NCBI GenBank assembly: GCA_035654655.1
Contig: DASRWI010000031.1
Coordinates: 62,001 to 126,000, forward strand
Source: DASRWI01 sp035654655
GTDB lineage: Bacteria; Bacteroidota; Ignavibacteria; Ignavibacteriales; Ignavibacteriaceae
Direction: 5' to 3'
DNA length: 64,000 nt
The notes beneath the pieces are model-generated. The model was not told the origin of the DNA. It searched no databases and saw nothing but the letters and a program-made list of their open reading frames with translations. A program made the translations under genes and the position numbers. This document shows, piece after piece, positions 49,486 to 59,141 of this stretch. Within the stretch, counting starts at the first letter, position 1. Each line of letters starts with the position of its first letter.

Positions 49486-50763
49486 ATGTTAAAAAAACTT
49501 TCTACTATTTTAATCATGGTTGCCCTTTATGCTACAGTGTCAATGGCTCAGACTTGGACATTTCAGGGAGCATTTCCTGATACAAGTAAAAAAGGCGGTA
49601 ATCACGGTATCGTTGTTACACCAGACAATAAAGTTTGGGTAGTCAGTTATTATTCAAGCAAATGGCCTACTGATACCAGCATTAGTTCAACTCCAATTAC
49701 TGTTTATAATCCAGATGGATCTTTAGATCAGGTAATATACACAGTAACTGTGGGTATTGATGTTGATACTTTAGGTAAAGGCGGTTCTACTCGTGGAATG
49801 GATAGAGATTCTGTTGGTAACGTATATTGGATTGGTACTGGCCCTGGAAGAATAGTTAAAATTGACTATTTAACCAAACAAGGTTTAGCAAGACACTTGT
49901 CAGGTTTAGAACATGGTTCTTCACCTTCAGGTCCAGCTATTTCTAATGACGGTACTGTATTTGTTGGTCCAGTAGTAGGTGGCGGTACAACAGCTATCTA
50001 TATGTATGATACTGACTTAAATCCATTAGGCGCTGCAGTAGTTGGTCCTCCAAACATCACAAGAACATTTGAAGTTTCTCCTGATGGATTAACAATATAC
50101 TGGACAATGTTCACAGGTTCTCAAGGTATGTATATTTATCACAGAAATGATGTATTCTCAGAATTCGCTTTGACAGACTCAGCTCTTCTTGGTATGTCAA
50201 TTGAAACAGCTGACTGGCAGCCAGGTACCGGTTTATTATGGGTATCTAACGATAGTAGAGGTACAGATCCTTCTTATACTCACTTATCATGGTACGGTTG
50301 GAATCCAACAACAAAAACTATCGTTGATAGTTTCCAATTAACAGGTTTTGACCCAACTATTCCTGATGAATATCCAAGAGGATTAGCTTTTACTGATGAT
50401 GGCAACACAGCTTATGTAGGTTTATTTGGAACTGCTTTTGGCATTTACAAATTTACAAAAAATGGTGTTGGTGTTAGAGAAGATCATTCAGCAATTGTTA
50501 ACAACTATACATTAGATCAAAACTATCCTAACCCATTCAACCCATCAACGACAATTAAGTTCTCTGTAGTTAATGAAGGAATGGTTACTTTAAGAGTATT
50601 TAATATGTTAGGTGAAGTTGTTTCTACTTTAGTTAACGAAAACTTATCTAATGGAAACTATACTGTAAACTTTGATGCATCAAAATTGTCATCAGGTACT
50701 TACGTATATGAACTTCAAACAGGTGATGTACGTTTAACTAAGAAAATGGTATTAATGAAGTAA
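49486..50763 (+). CDS. Secreted propeller protein with T9SS sorting domain (fifth gene of outer-membrane locus)
   Basis: About 425 residues. Signal peptide MLKKLSTILIMVALYATVSMAQ is obtained from the ATG at 49486; the ATG at 49468 adds six residues and cannot be excluded. The mature part (residues ~25-340) is propeller-like with periodic GTVFVGP, EVSPDGLTIYWT, GLAFTDDGNTAYVGL strands, and carries a short sequence kinship in layout with the preceding lipoprotein's propeller. The C-terminus is a standard T9SS domain: LDQNYPNPFNPSTTIKF, VFNMLGEVVSTLV, LSSGTYVYEL, TKKMVLMK. Likely the secreted product of the locus; function unknown. A terminator follows. Confidence 0.86.
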   Translation: MLKKLSTILIMVALYATVSMAQTWTFQGAFPDTSKKGGNHGIVVTPDNKVWVVSYYSSKWPTDTSISSTPITVYNPDGSLDQVIYTVTVGIDVDTLGKGGSTRGMDRDSVGNVYWIGTGPGRIVKIDYLTKQGLARHLSGLEHGSSPSGPAISNDGTVFVGPVVGGGTTAIYMYDTDLNPLGAAVVGPPNITRTFEVSPDGLTIYWTMFTGSQGMYIYHRNDVFSEFALTDSALLGMSIETADWQPGTGLLWVSNDSRGTDPSYTHLSWYGWNPTTKTIVDSFQLTGFDPTIPDEYPRGLAFTDDGNTAYVGLFGTAFGIYKFTKNGVGVREDHSAIVNNYTLDQNYPNPFNPSTTIKFSVVNEGMVTLRVFNMLGEVVSTLVNENLSNGNYTVNFDASKLSSGTYVYELQTGDVRLTKKMVLMK

Positions 50764-50780
50764 TTCATTATCTTTTTTCA

Positions 50781-50815
50781 AACAGAGCCGCTTGAGAAAG
50801 CGGCTTTGTTATTTT
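50781..50815 (+). terminator. Rho-independent terminator ending the outer-membrane locus
   Basis: Stem of 13 pairs, AACAGAGCCGCTT (50781-50793) with AAGCGGCTTTGTT (50798-50810), one G-T pair, GAGA tetraloop, then ATTTT. Confidence 0.88.
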
Positions 50816-50824
50816 AAACATACT

Positions 50825-50853
50825 TTGACATACGATTTTTTACCTTAATAAAT
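50825..50853 (+). promoter_or_regulatory. Candidate promoter for the glycoside hydrolase gene
   Basis: A perfect TTGACA (50825-50830) lies 17 bases from ATAAAT (50848-50853), just after the previous terminator and 60 bases before the start codon. The -10 match is only fair. Confidence 0.4.
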
Positions 50854-50912
50854 CTTTTATAAGAAGTAATTATTATTTATTTTTTAATAACAAAAATTAA
50901 TAATTACGGATT

Positions 50913-53261
50913 ATGAAAATATTTTACACCATTTTTCTTGCCCTCTTAACAATATCAAATATTTTTTCACAAACTACAAATCCTAAAAGAGAATTTAGAT
51001 CTGCCTGGATTGCTACTGTTGAAAATCTCGATTGGCCAACAACTAGAGGAAATACAGCAGAACAAAAACAACAGTTAATTACGCTTTTAGATGCTTTACA
51101 AAAAGCAAATATAAATGTTATTATTTTTCAGATTCGTACAGAATGCGATGCATTATATGCATCTCCTTATGAACCCTGGTCATATTATGTAACAGGTTAT
51201 CAGGGAGTAGCGCCAAGTCCATTTTATGATCCACTTCAATTTGCAGTTGAAGAAGCTCATAAAAGAGGAATGGAAATACATGCTTGGTTTAATCCATATA
51301 GAGCTGTTAAATCCGTCGGACAATATACTATCGCAAACAACCATGTCACTAAAACTCATCCTGAATGGGTTCTTAATTTTGGTAGCTTGAAAATTCTTGA
51401 TCCGGGTTTACCTCAGGTAAGAGATTTTGTTGTAAAAATAGTTGCTGATGTTGTTACCAGATATGATATAGATGGTGTTCATATGGATGATTATTTTTAT
51501 CCTTACAGCGGCATTACTACTCAGGATAGTGCTTCCTGGAGGTTATACAAAGGTACCTTTACTGATATAGGTGATTGGAGAAGGGATAATGTTAATACTT
51601 TAATTGATAGAATGCATGACACTATTCAAGTTATTAGACCAAGTGTTAAAGTAGGCATGAGTCCTTTTGGTATTTGGAAAAATGGAGTACCTCCTGGAAT
51701 TATTGGTCTCTCTGGTTATAATGATATTTACGCAGACGCAATAAATTGGTTGAACAGAGGAAATATTGATTATTTAACTCCACAATTATATTGGAAAATT
51801 GGTGGCAATCAGGATTACATAAGGTTAAGTAGATGGTGGGCAGATTCAACTGCCAAATATAATTCTCATTTTTATCCCGGTATGGCTCCATATCATATTT
51901 CGGATGCACAAAATTGGTCTGCAACTGAATTTTTAAATCAAATGAGAGAAAATAGAAGTAACCCTAAAACTAAAGGACAAGTATTTTTTAGAGCAGCTTA
52001 TATTCCATCTAATCCCAAAGGTTTAACAGATTCATTAAAAAATGGATTGTTTAAAACGGTTGCTTTATTACCTCAAATGTCCTGGAAAGATAATGTTGCT
52101 CCTAATGCACCGCAGAATTTGATATTCGCCAGAATACCTGGAACAGGAGTATCTGGTTTACAATGGGATAAACCTTCAACAGCAGCTGATGGAGATACTT
52201 CTAAGTTTTATGTTATTTATAATTTTAATAGTAGTAATATTCAACAAACAGATTTAGATAATCCTGCTAATATTTTAACTTCTACAGATCAAAAGAATTT
52301 TAATCCATTAAATAATCCCAAAACATCATATGTAGTAACTGCATTAGATGATAATCATAATGAAAGTATAATGAGTAATATTCTTACAATTGCAGTTCCT
52401 CAAGTACCGATTTTGGCAATGCCTGTAAATAATGATTTATTCCAGAGTGATACTACAAATTTAAAATGGAATTATGCAGCTAACAGTAGTAAATATCAAT
52501 TACAAGTTGCAAGTGATGCTGGTTTTACAAATTTAGTTTTGAATAATGTTAATGTTTTAGATACGACTTTCAATTTTGTTTCAACAGAAGGACAAAAACA
52601 ATATTATTGGAGAGTAAAAAGCATAAATGCTGCTGGAGAAAGTGCTTATTCCAATGCTTTTACATTTAAGACTGCATTCCCTACAGTTCCTGTATTAGTT
52701 TCTCCTGTTCATGCTTCTTTGAACCAGGAGCTTAATGTGGAACTTGTTTGGAAAAAAGAAGTAAACTCTGTTGATTATCAGCTTCAGGTTGCTAAAACAC
52801 AAGGATTTTTGCCAGCTTCTATATTATTGGATACCATAGTAGTTGATACTACATACAGTTTGGTTAATTTACTGCAGAACCAATATTATTTCTGGAGAGT
52901 AAAAGGTAATAATCAATATGGTTCAAGTGGATGGCCTACTGCTTTTGGATTTAAGACTAAATCTCTTGTATTTGTTGAATCTTTAAATGGTTTACCAACG
53001 GATTATGATTTGTTTCAAAATTATCCAAATCCTTTTAATCCAACAACCATAATAAGTTTTGCTATTCCTGAATCGGGGTTTGCAAGCTTAAAAATTTATG
53101 ATGTTCTTGGGAATGAAGTAGGTAACTTGATTAATGAAAATTTAGCTCCAGGTAGTTATGAAGTGCAATTTGACGGAGCAAATTTATCTTCAGGAATTTA
53201 TATTTATAAATTAGTAGTAAATGGAAAAGCATTTATGAAAAAAATGCTTCTAATGAAATAA
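50913..53261 (+). CDS. Secreted family-10-like glycosyl hydrolase (GHL10) with T9SS sorting domain
   Basis: A 782-residue secreted enzyme. Signal peptide ~1-20 (IFYTIFLALLTISNIFSQ). Residues ~25-395 are a GHL10/DUF187 TIM barrel: REFRSAWIATVENLDWP, VIIFQIRTECDALYASPYEPWS, HKRGMEIHAWFNPYRA, YDIDGVHMDDYFYP and NIDYLTPQLYWKIG. Residues ~400-490 and 500-680 look like fibronectin-type modules, two of them repeats of each other (LKWNYAANSSKYQLQVA and LVWKKEVNSVDYQLQVA). The end is a T9SS domain (DLFQNYPNPFNPTTIISF to MKKMLLMK). Relatives act on peptidoglycan or other glycans; substrate not determined. Its stop overlaps the def upstream region. Confidence 0.9.
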   Translation: MKIFYTIFLALLTISNIFSQTTNPKREFRSAWIATVENLDWPTTRGNTAEQKQQLITLLDALQKANINVIIFQIRTECDALYASPYEPWSYYVTGYQGVAPSPFYDPLQFAVEEAHKRGMEIHAWFNPYRAVKSVGQYTIANNHVTKTHPEWVLNFGSLKILDPGLPQVRDFVVKIVADVVTRYDIDGVHMDDYFYPYSGITTQDSASWRLYKGTFTDIGDWRRDNVNTLIDRMHDTIQVIRPSVKVGMSPFGIWKNGVPPGIIGLSGYNDIYADAINWLNRGNIDYLTPQLYWKIGGNQDYIRLSRWWADSTAKYNSHFYPGMAPYHISDAQNWSATEFLNQMRENRSNPKTKGQVFFRAAYIPSNPKGLTDSLKNGLFKTVALLPQMSWKDNVAPNAPQNLIFARIPGTGVSGLQWDKPSTAADGDTSKFYVIYNFNSSNIQQTDLDNPANILTSTDQKNFNPLNNPKTSYVVTALDDNHNESIMSNILTIAVPQVPILAMPVNNDLFQSDTTNLKWNYAANSSKYQLQVASDAGFTNLVLNNVNVLDTTFNFVSTEGQKQYYWRVKSINAAGESAYSNAFTFKTAFPTVPVLVSPVHASLNQELNVELVWKKEVNSVDYQLQVAKTQGFLPASILLDTIVVDTTYSLVNLLQNQYYFWRVKGNNQYGSSGWPTAFGFKTKSLVFVESLNGLPTDYDLFQNYPNPFNPTTIISFAIPESGFASLKIYDVLGNEVGNLINENLAPGSYEVQFDGANLSSGIYIYKLVVNGKAFMKKMLLMK

Positions 53262-53278
53262 TGTTAAGGAAAAAGAAA

Positions 53279-53839
53279 ATGTCGATATTGCCTGTAACCG
53301 TTTTAGGTGATACAATATTAAGAAAAAAATCAGAAAAAATTGAAGAAGTAGATGGCGAACTTATTCAGTTAATTAAAGATATGTTTGAAACTATGCGTAA
53401 TGCAAGCGGAGTAGGTCTGGCTGCAAATCAGGTTGCAGTTAATAAATCATTATTTGTAGTAGACCTTTCACCGGTTAAAGGTTATGAATCTTATAAGCCA
53501 ATGATTTTTATAAATCCTAAAATTGTTGCATTTTCAAGAGATAAAAATATTATTGAGGAAGGCTGCTTAAGTCTTCCTAGTTTGAGAGTTGATGTTGAAA
53601 GACCTGAAAGAGTTAAAATAGAATTTCAGGATTTAGACCTTAAGAAACAATCTATCGAAGCGGATGAATTTCTTGCAAGAGTAATTCAACATGAGTATGA
53701 CCATACTAAAGGTGTTCTGTTCATTGATAAAATTTCTGAAGATCAACTTGCTGAAATAAAAGATGAGCTAAAATTAATTAAGAATAGAAAAACAGAAGTT
53801 GATTATCCTATTACCAGGAAAAAAGTAAAAATAAAATAA
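53279..53839 (+). CDS. def: Peptide deformylase
   Basis: Removes the formyl group from nascent N-terminal methionine. The three family motifs are present: GVGLAANQV, EEGCLSLPSL (Cys ligand) and QHEYDHTKGVLF (HExxH). The ATG at 53279 (MSILPVTVLGDTILRKK) is preferred to the one at 53261, which overlaps the previous stop: AAGGA lies eight bases before it and the protein then starts like other deformylases, with ~186 residues. Nine bases downstream is fmt, the usual partner, so both ends of the formyl-Met cycle are co-expressed. Confidence 0.95.
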   Translation: MSILPVTVLGDTILRKKSEKIEEVDGELIQLIKDMFETMRNASGVGLAANQVAVNKSLFVVDLSPVKGYESYKPMIFINPKIVAFSRDKNIIEEGCLSLPSLRVDVERPERVKIEFQDLDLKKQSIEADEFLARVIQHEYDHTKGVLFIDKISEDQLAEIKDELKLIKNRKTEVDYPITRKKVKIK

Positions 53840-53848
53840 AGGCTTATC

Positions 53849-54745
53849 TTGAAAATAGTTTTTATGGGTACTCCGGATTTTGCGATTCCATCATTGAAAA
53901 AAATCCATGAAAGCAAACATGAAGTTGCAGCAGTCGTGACTGCAATAGATAAGGAGAGGGGAAGAGGACAAAAGTTAAGCTTTACTCCGGTTAAAGAATT
54001 TGCTCTTCAAAATAATATACCTGTACTTCAGCCCGAAAAATTAAAAGATGAAAATTTTATAAATCAACTTAAAGAGATAAATGCTGATTTATTTGTAATC
54101 GTTGCATTTAGAATTTTACCTCAAGAAGTATTTAATATTCCAAAATATGGCTCTTTTAATCTTCACGGGTCAGTATTACCTAAATTCAGAGGAGCTGCAC
54201 CTATTCAATGGGCAATAATTAAAGGAGAAAAAGAAACTGGAGTTACTACCTTTAAACTTGCTGAAAAAGTGGATACGGGAAATATTTATTTACAAGATTC
54301 TATCCCTTTAAATGAAGATGATAATTTTGAAGTTATACATGATAAACTTAGCTTAGTAGGAGCTGACCTTGTTTTAAAAACCATAGATTTAATTGAATCA
54401 GGTAATTATACTTTGCAGCAACAGGATAATTCATTAGCTTCTCCCGCACCGAAAATTACCAAAGAAACGGGGCAATTAAATTTTGAGAACACAGCCCGGG
54501 AAGTAAATAATCTAATTAGAGGATTGTCTCCATTTCCGGGAGCATATTTCAATCATAATAATAAAATTATTAAAGTGTATAAAGCTAAAATTTCTAATAT
54601 GAAATTACAACCGGGAGAAAAAAAAGTTATTGGTGAACAGCTTTATATTGGCTGCAAGGAAGATTCCATTGAAATATTAGAATTGCAGCAGGAAGGAAGA
54701 AAGAAGATGGACTCTTCTGCTTTCTTAAGGGGCTACAAATTTTAA
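53849..54745 (+). CDS. fmt: Methionyl-tRNA formyltransferase
   Basis: Formylates initiator Met-tRNA using 10-formyl-THF. The 298 residues hold the N-terminal formyltransferase domain (MKIVFMGTPDFAIPSL; catalytic NLHGSVLPKFRGAAPIQWAI; DTGNIYLQDSIPL) and a C-terminal OB-like domain (NLIRGLSPFPGAYF, EILELQQEGRKKMDSSAFLRG). The start is TTG at 53849, nine bases after def; MKIVFMGTPDFA is the normal beginning of the family. Length slightly short of ~310, which is ordinary. Confidence 0.95.
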   Translation: MKIVFMGTPDFAIPSLKKIHESKHEVAAVVTAIDKERGRGQKLSFTPVKEFALQNNIPVLQPEKLKDENFINQLKEINADLFVIVAFRILPQEVFNIPKYGSFNLHGSVLPKFRGAAPIQWAIIKGEKETGVTTFKLAEKVDTGNIYLQDSIPLNEDDNFEVIHDKLSLVGADLVLKTIDLIESGNYTLQQQDNSLASPAPKITKETGQLNFENTAREVNNLIRGLSPFPGAYFNHNNKIIKVYKAKISNMKLQPGEKKVIGEQLYIGCKEDSIEILELQQEGRKKMDSSAFLRGYKF

Positions 54746-54819
54746 CAATGTCTTATATTAAAGAAAAACTATTTTGTATATTTAATTTTTAATTTATTTT
54801 TAAACTAAATCAAAAATTT

Positions 54820-55953
54820 ATGGGCTTTTCAACAGACGCTATTCATAAAGGTCAGGAACCTGATCCATCAACCGGAGCTATCATAACTCCTATATTTCAA
54901 ACATCAACATTCGCATTAGAAGAATTAGGAAAAGATAAAGGCTATCACTATGCACGTAGCCAAAATCCAACAAGAAAAGCTTTAGAGCAAAATATAGCTG
55001 CTCTTGAAAAAGGAAAGCATGGTATTGCATTTGGAGCAGGTATAGCAGCAATAAATTCAATTATGAGCTTATTGAAAAGTGGAGACCACGTTGTAATTAG
55101 TAATAATGTTTATGGTGGTACTTACAGACTATATGAACAGGTATTAACTAATTATGGAATTACATTTTCATGGGTTGATACTAATAATTTGGCTGAAGTT
55201 GAAAACTCAATAAAAGATAATTCAAAAATTATCTATGTTGAAAGCCCAACTAATCCAATGCTTAATCTTACTGATTTAAAAGCTATATCTGACTTATGTA
55301 AGAAACATAATTTAATTAGTGTTTGTGATAATACTTTTATGAGTCCATACTTTCAAAATCCTTTAAAATTTGGAATTGATATAGTTCTTCATAGTACTAC
55401 AAAATATTTGAATGGACATAGTGATGTTATTGGTGGATTTCTTGTTACTAATAATGATGAGTTAAATCAAAAAATTAGATTTTATCAAAATGCTTCAGGA
55501 GCAGTTCCTTCACCATTTGATTGCTGGCTAGTTCTTCGTTCAACAAAAACTTTAGCTGTTAGAATGGAAAGACATAATGCTAATGCAATTAAATTTGCTG
55601 AATATTTATGTTCAAGTAAAGTAGCAGAAAAAGTTTATTATCCTGGATTACCTTCTCATCCGCAGCACGAACTTGCAAAAAAACAAATGAGAGGGTTTGG
55701 AGGAATGGTTTCGGCTGATTTTGGGGATTTCGAAATATCCAAAAAATTATTGAATAATGTTAAGTTATTTAGCCTTGCTGAAAGTCTTGGGGGTGTAGAA
55801 AGTTTAGTTAACCAGCCTGCCACAATGACTCATGGCTCAGTGCCAAGAGAAGAAAGATTAAAGCTTGGAATTACTGATTCTTTGGTCAGGTTTTCTATTG
55901 GTTTGGAAGATATTGAAGACCTGATAAAGGATGTTGAAATGGCTCTAAAATAG
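54820..55953 (+). CDS. Cystathionine gamma-synthase/lyase-type PLP enzyme
   Basis: A 377-residue member of the Cys/Met-metabolism PLP family. Motifs: TDAIHKGQEPDPSTGAIITP, YHYARSQNPTRKALE, AFGAGIAAINSIMSLLKSGD, VYGGTYRLYEQV, and the Schiff-base lysine in LHSTTKYLNGHSDVIGG. The tail ESLGGVESLVNQPATMTHGS and VRFSIGLEDIEDLI is typical. The family includes cystathionine gamma-synthase (MetB), gamma-lyase and homocysteine synthases; sequence alone does not settle which. It is preceded by a 74-base AT-rich gap and stands alone. Confidence 0.9.
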   Translation: MGFSTDAIHKGQEPDPSTGAIITPIFQTSTFALEELGKDKGYHYARSQNPTRKALEQNIAALEKGKHGIAFGAGIAAINSIMSLLKSGDHVVISNNVYGGTYRLYEQVLTNYGITFSWVDTNNLAEVENSIKDNSKIIYVESPTNPMLNLTDLKAISDLCKKHNLISVCDNTFMSPYFQNPLKFGIDIVLHSTTKYLNGHSDVIGGFLVTNNDELNQKIRFYQNASGAVPSPFDCWLVLRSTKTLAVRMERHNANAIKFAEYLCSSKVAEKVYYPGLPSHPQHELAKKQMRGFGGMVSADFGDFEISKKLLNNVKLFSLAESLGGVESLVNQPATMTHGSVPREERLKLGITDSLVRFSIGLEDIEDLIKDVEMALK

Positions 55954-56071
55954 CTTGAAGAAAGAAAAACAACTTGTTGTAAATGGTAGTAATATAATAA
56001 TTTAATGAATTGCATTTAAGTTGTTACATAATTAATTTTACTTATGATTTTACTAATTGAAAAAGGTATAA

Positions 56072-59000
56072 ATGTTAGAATTTCTTAAAAAAATATTTGG
56101 TGATAAACATTCAAAGGATGTTCAGATACTTCAGCCTATCGTTGATGAAATAAATGAAGAATATGAGAAGATTAAGGGATTAAGTGATGATGAATTAAAA
56201 GCTAAAACTGTTGAGTTTAAGCAAAAAATTCAAGACTACACAGAAGAAACCAGAAAGAAAATTGAAGATTTAAAAACAAAACTTCATTTAGATGAAGATT
56301 TTGACAGGCAATCTGTATATGATGATATTGATGAGCTTGAAAAACAATTAATTGATGAATATGAAGCTATTCTGGATGAAATTTTACCTGAAGCATTTGC
56401 AGTTGTAAAATCAACTTGCGAAAGGTTAGTTGGCAAAAGCTGGTTAGTTGCAGGACATAAAATTACGTGGGAGATGGTTCCTTATGATGTTCAGCTCATG
56501 GGAGGAATTGTACTTCATCAAGGTAAAATTGCTGAAATGGCAACTGGTGAAGGTAAAACTTTAGTTGCTACTTTACCTATATATCTTAATGCATTAACAG
56601 GAAGAGGAGTTCACTTAATTACTGTTAACGATTACTTAGCGCTTCGTGATAGTGAGTGGATGGGGGAAATTTACAAATTCCACGGCTTAACTGTCGGAGT
56701 AATTCTAAATACAATGACTCCTGCAGAAAGAAAAGAAAGTTATCTTAAAGATATTACCTACGGAACTAACAATGAATTTGGTTTCGATTATTTAAGAGAT
56801 AATATGACAGCTGAATCTGAAAGTATGGTTCAAAGAGGACATAATTATACTATTGTAGATGAAGTTGACTCAGTTTTAATAGATGAAGCCCGTACTCCTT
56901 TGATTATTTCAGGTGCAGTTGATGTTGATGACCAGAAGTTCGATGAGATGAAACCTAAGATTGAAAAACTCTATAGACTTCAAAATAGTTTGATTTCTAA
57001 ATTAGTAGGTGATGCTGAAGCAATGCTCAACAACGAAGATGCATCTAAAGATGAAGTTAATGAAGCAGGTATTTTAGTATTTAGAGCTTATCGTGGTTTA
57101 CCGAAACATAACAAGCTTACAAAACTTCTTTCAGACCCTTCAGTTAAAAGACTTATGCAGTCAACTGAAATGGAATTCCTTAGAGAAAAGGGAAAGAATA
57201 TGCACATCATCGATGAAGAGTTATACTTTGTTATCGATGAAAAGAATAATTCAATTGACTTAACTGAAAAAGGCAGAGTTGAATTAGCAAGAGGTACAGG
57301 AATGGAAAAAGATTATTTTGTTCTTCCTGACCTTGGTACTGAAATAAGTAAGTTTGAAAATGATGACACTATTGCTGAAGATGAAAAATTAAAAAGAAAA
57401 GATTTATTATATAGCAAATATTCTGAAAGCAGTGACCGAATTCATACCTTACATCAGCTATTAAAGGCTTATACATTATTTGAAAAAGATGTGGAGTATG
57501 TTGTAACTGAAGAAGGAAAGATTGCTATTGTTGATGAGTTCACAGGTCGTGTTTTACCAGGAAGAAGATATTCAGATGGACTTCATCAGGCGATTGAAGC
57601 AAAAGAAAATGTTAAAGTGGAAAGAGATACTCAAACTTTAGCAACAATTACTTTGCAAAATTATTTTAGAATGTATAATAAACTTGCTGGTATGACCGGT
57701 ACTGCTGAAACTGAAGAGAATGAGTTTTTCCAAATATATAAACTTGAAGTTGTAGTTGTACCTACCAACAAACCAAATGTTAGAGATGACCAGGATGATG
57801 CAGTTTATAGAACCAGAAGAGAAAAATTAAATGCTGTAATTGATCATATAAGTGAATTGCATAAAGCCGGACAACCTGTTCTGGTTGGTACTACATCAGT
57901 AGAAGTTTCTGAAACTATAAGCAGAATGCTTAAGAGAAAAGGGATTCATCATAACGTTTTGAATGCTAAACAGCATCAGCGTGAAGCTGAAATTGTTGAG
58001 CATGCAGGTGAAATTAGTGCAGTAACAATAGCTACTAATATGGCTGGTAGAGGTACTGATATTAAGCTTGGTGCCGGTGTTCGTGAAAGAGGAGGTTTAT
58101 ATATCTTAGGTACTGAAAGACACGAATCAAGACGTATTGACAGGCAGTTAAGAGGTCGTTCCGGTAGACAGGGAGATCCAGGTACCAGTAAATTCTTCTT
58201 ATCACTTGAAGATGATTTGATGAGATTGTTTGGGAGTGATAGAATTTCTGCTGTTATGGAAAGAATGGGAATCAAGGAAGGCGAAGTAATTCAACATCCG
58301 ATGATTACCAGGTCTGTTGAACGCGCTCAGAAAAAAGTTGAAGAGAACAACTTTGCTATCCGTAAGAGACTTCTTGAATACGATGATACAATGAATCAGC
58401 AAAGAGAAGTAATCTATACCAGAAGAAGAAGAGCTTTACAAGGTGATAGATTGAAAAGCGAAATCCTTGACCAGTTAGAGGATTATGTTGGCAACATAGT
58501 TGAAAATTATTTTGAAGATGTTCAGGTTGATGCTTTAAAAGATGATATCAGAAGAAATCTTTTAATCGAATTTAAAGTCGAACCAGAAGAATTTGAAAAA
58601 TTAGGGAAAGAGGGACTTAAAGAACGCATTGTAAATTCTGCCAAAGATTTTTATAATAAGAAAGAAGAAATGTTGGGCAGTGAGCTAATGTCCAGACTTG
58701 AAAGATTTATGACATTGAGCGTAATTGACCATAAATGGAAAGAACATTTACGCGAGATGGATGATCTTAAGGAAGGTATTGGCTTAAGAGCTTACGGTCA
58801 AAAAGACCCATTGATTGAATATAAAGGAGAGGCTTTTAAATTATTTGTAACCTTGCTTGAAGAAATTAGAGATGACATAGTTACATCAACATTCAAATTC
58901 TTCCCGGCTGCTCCTGAAGAAGTTGAGAGAAGAAGAAGAGAACCTGCAGGAAGAATGATTCAATCAAAAAGTGAAACCACCAATATAGGTTTAAGAGGTG

Positions 59001-59128
59001 GAAGTTCAGACCCTGGAATAGAAAGAGTTGGTAAAGCTCAGCCGGTTCACGTTGATGAAAAAGTTGGAAGAAACGATCCTTGTCCATGCGGCAGCGGTAA
59101 AAAATATAAAAATTGTCACGGAAAATAA
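56072..59128 (+). CDS. secA: Protein translocase ATPase SecA
   Basis: The 1018-residue Sec motor. Walker A (MATGEGKTLVATLP, near residue 160), DEAD box (DEVDSVLIDEARTPLI), the preprotein cross-linking and NBD2 regions (TGTAETEENEFFQIYKL, TIATNMAGRGTDIKLG, GRSGRQGDPG), the C-terminal helical scaffold (KWKEHLREMDDLKEGIGLRAY) and the zinc SEC-C tail (GRNDPCPCGSGKKYKNCHG) are all visible. Slight enlargement over E. coli (901) comes from insertions around residues 65-110 and 290-400, as in other Bacteroidota. It is 13 bases ahead of the P-II gene. Confidence 0.97.
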   Translation: MLEFLKKIFGDKHSKDVQILQPIVDEINEEYEKIKGLSDDELKAKTVEFKQKIQDYTEETRKKIEDLKTKLHLDEDFDRQSVYDDIDELEKQLIDEYEAILDEILPEAFAVVKSTCERLVGKSWLVAGHKITWEMVPYDVQLMGGIVLHQGKIAEMATGEGKTLVATLPIYLNALTGRGVHLITVNDYLALRDSEWMGEIYKFHGLTVGVILNTMTPAERKESYLKDITYGTNNEFGFDYLRDNMTAESESMVQRGHNYTIVDEVDSVLIDEARTPLIISGAVDVDDQKFDEMKPKIEKLYRLQNSLISKLVGDAEAMLNNEDASKDEVNEAGILVFRAYRGLPKHNKLTKLLSDPSVKRLMQSTEMEFLREKGKNMHIIDEELYFVIDEKNNSIDLTEKGRVELARGTGMEKDYFVLPDLGTEISKFENDDTIAEDEKLKRKDLLYSKYSESSDRIHTLHQLLKAYTLFEKDVEYVVTEEGKIAIVDEFTGRVLPGRRYSDGLHQAIEAKENVKVERDTQTLATITLQNYFRMYNKLAGMTGTAETEENEFFQIYKLEVVVVPTNKPNVRDDQDDAVYRTRREKLNAVIDHISELHKAGQPVLVGTTSVEVSETISRMLKRKGIHHNVLNAKQHQREAEIVEHAGEISAVTIATNMAGRGTDIKLGAGVRERGGLYILGTERHESRRIDRQLRGRSGRQGDPGTSKFFLSLEDDLMRLFGSDRISAVMERMGIKEGEVIQHPMITRSVERAQKKVEENNFAIRKRLLEYDDTMNQQREVIYTRRRRALQGDRLKSEILDQLEDYVGNIVENYFEDVQVDALKDDIRRNLLIEFKVEPEEFEKLGKEGLKERIVNSAKDFYNKKEEMLGSELMSRLERFMTLSVIDHKWKEHLREMDDLKEGIGLRAYGQKDPLIEYKGEAFKLFVTLLEEIRDDIVTSTFKFFPAAPEEVERRRREPAGRMIQSKSETTNIGLRGGSSDPGIERVGKAQPVHVDEKVGRNDPCPCGSGKKYKNCHGK

Positions 59129-59141
59129 TCCTGGCTAATAA

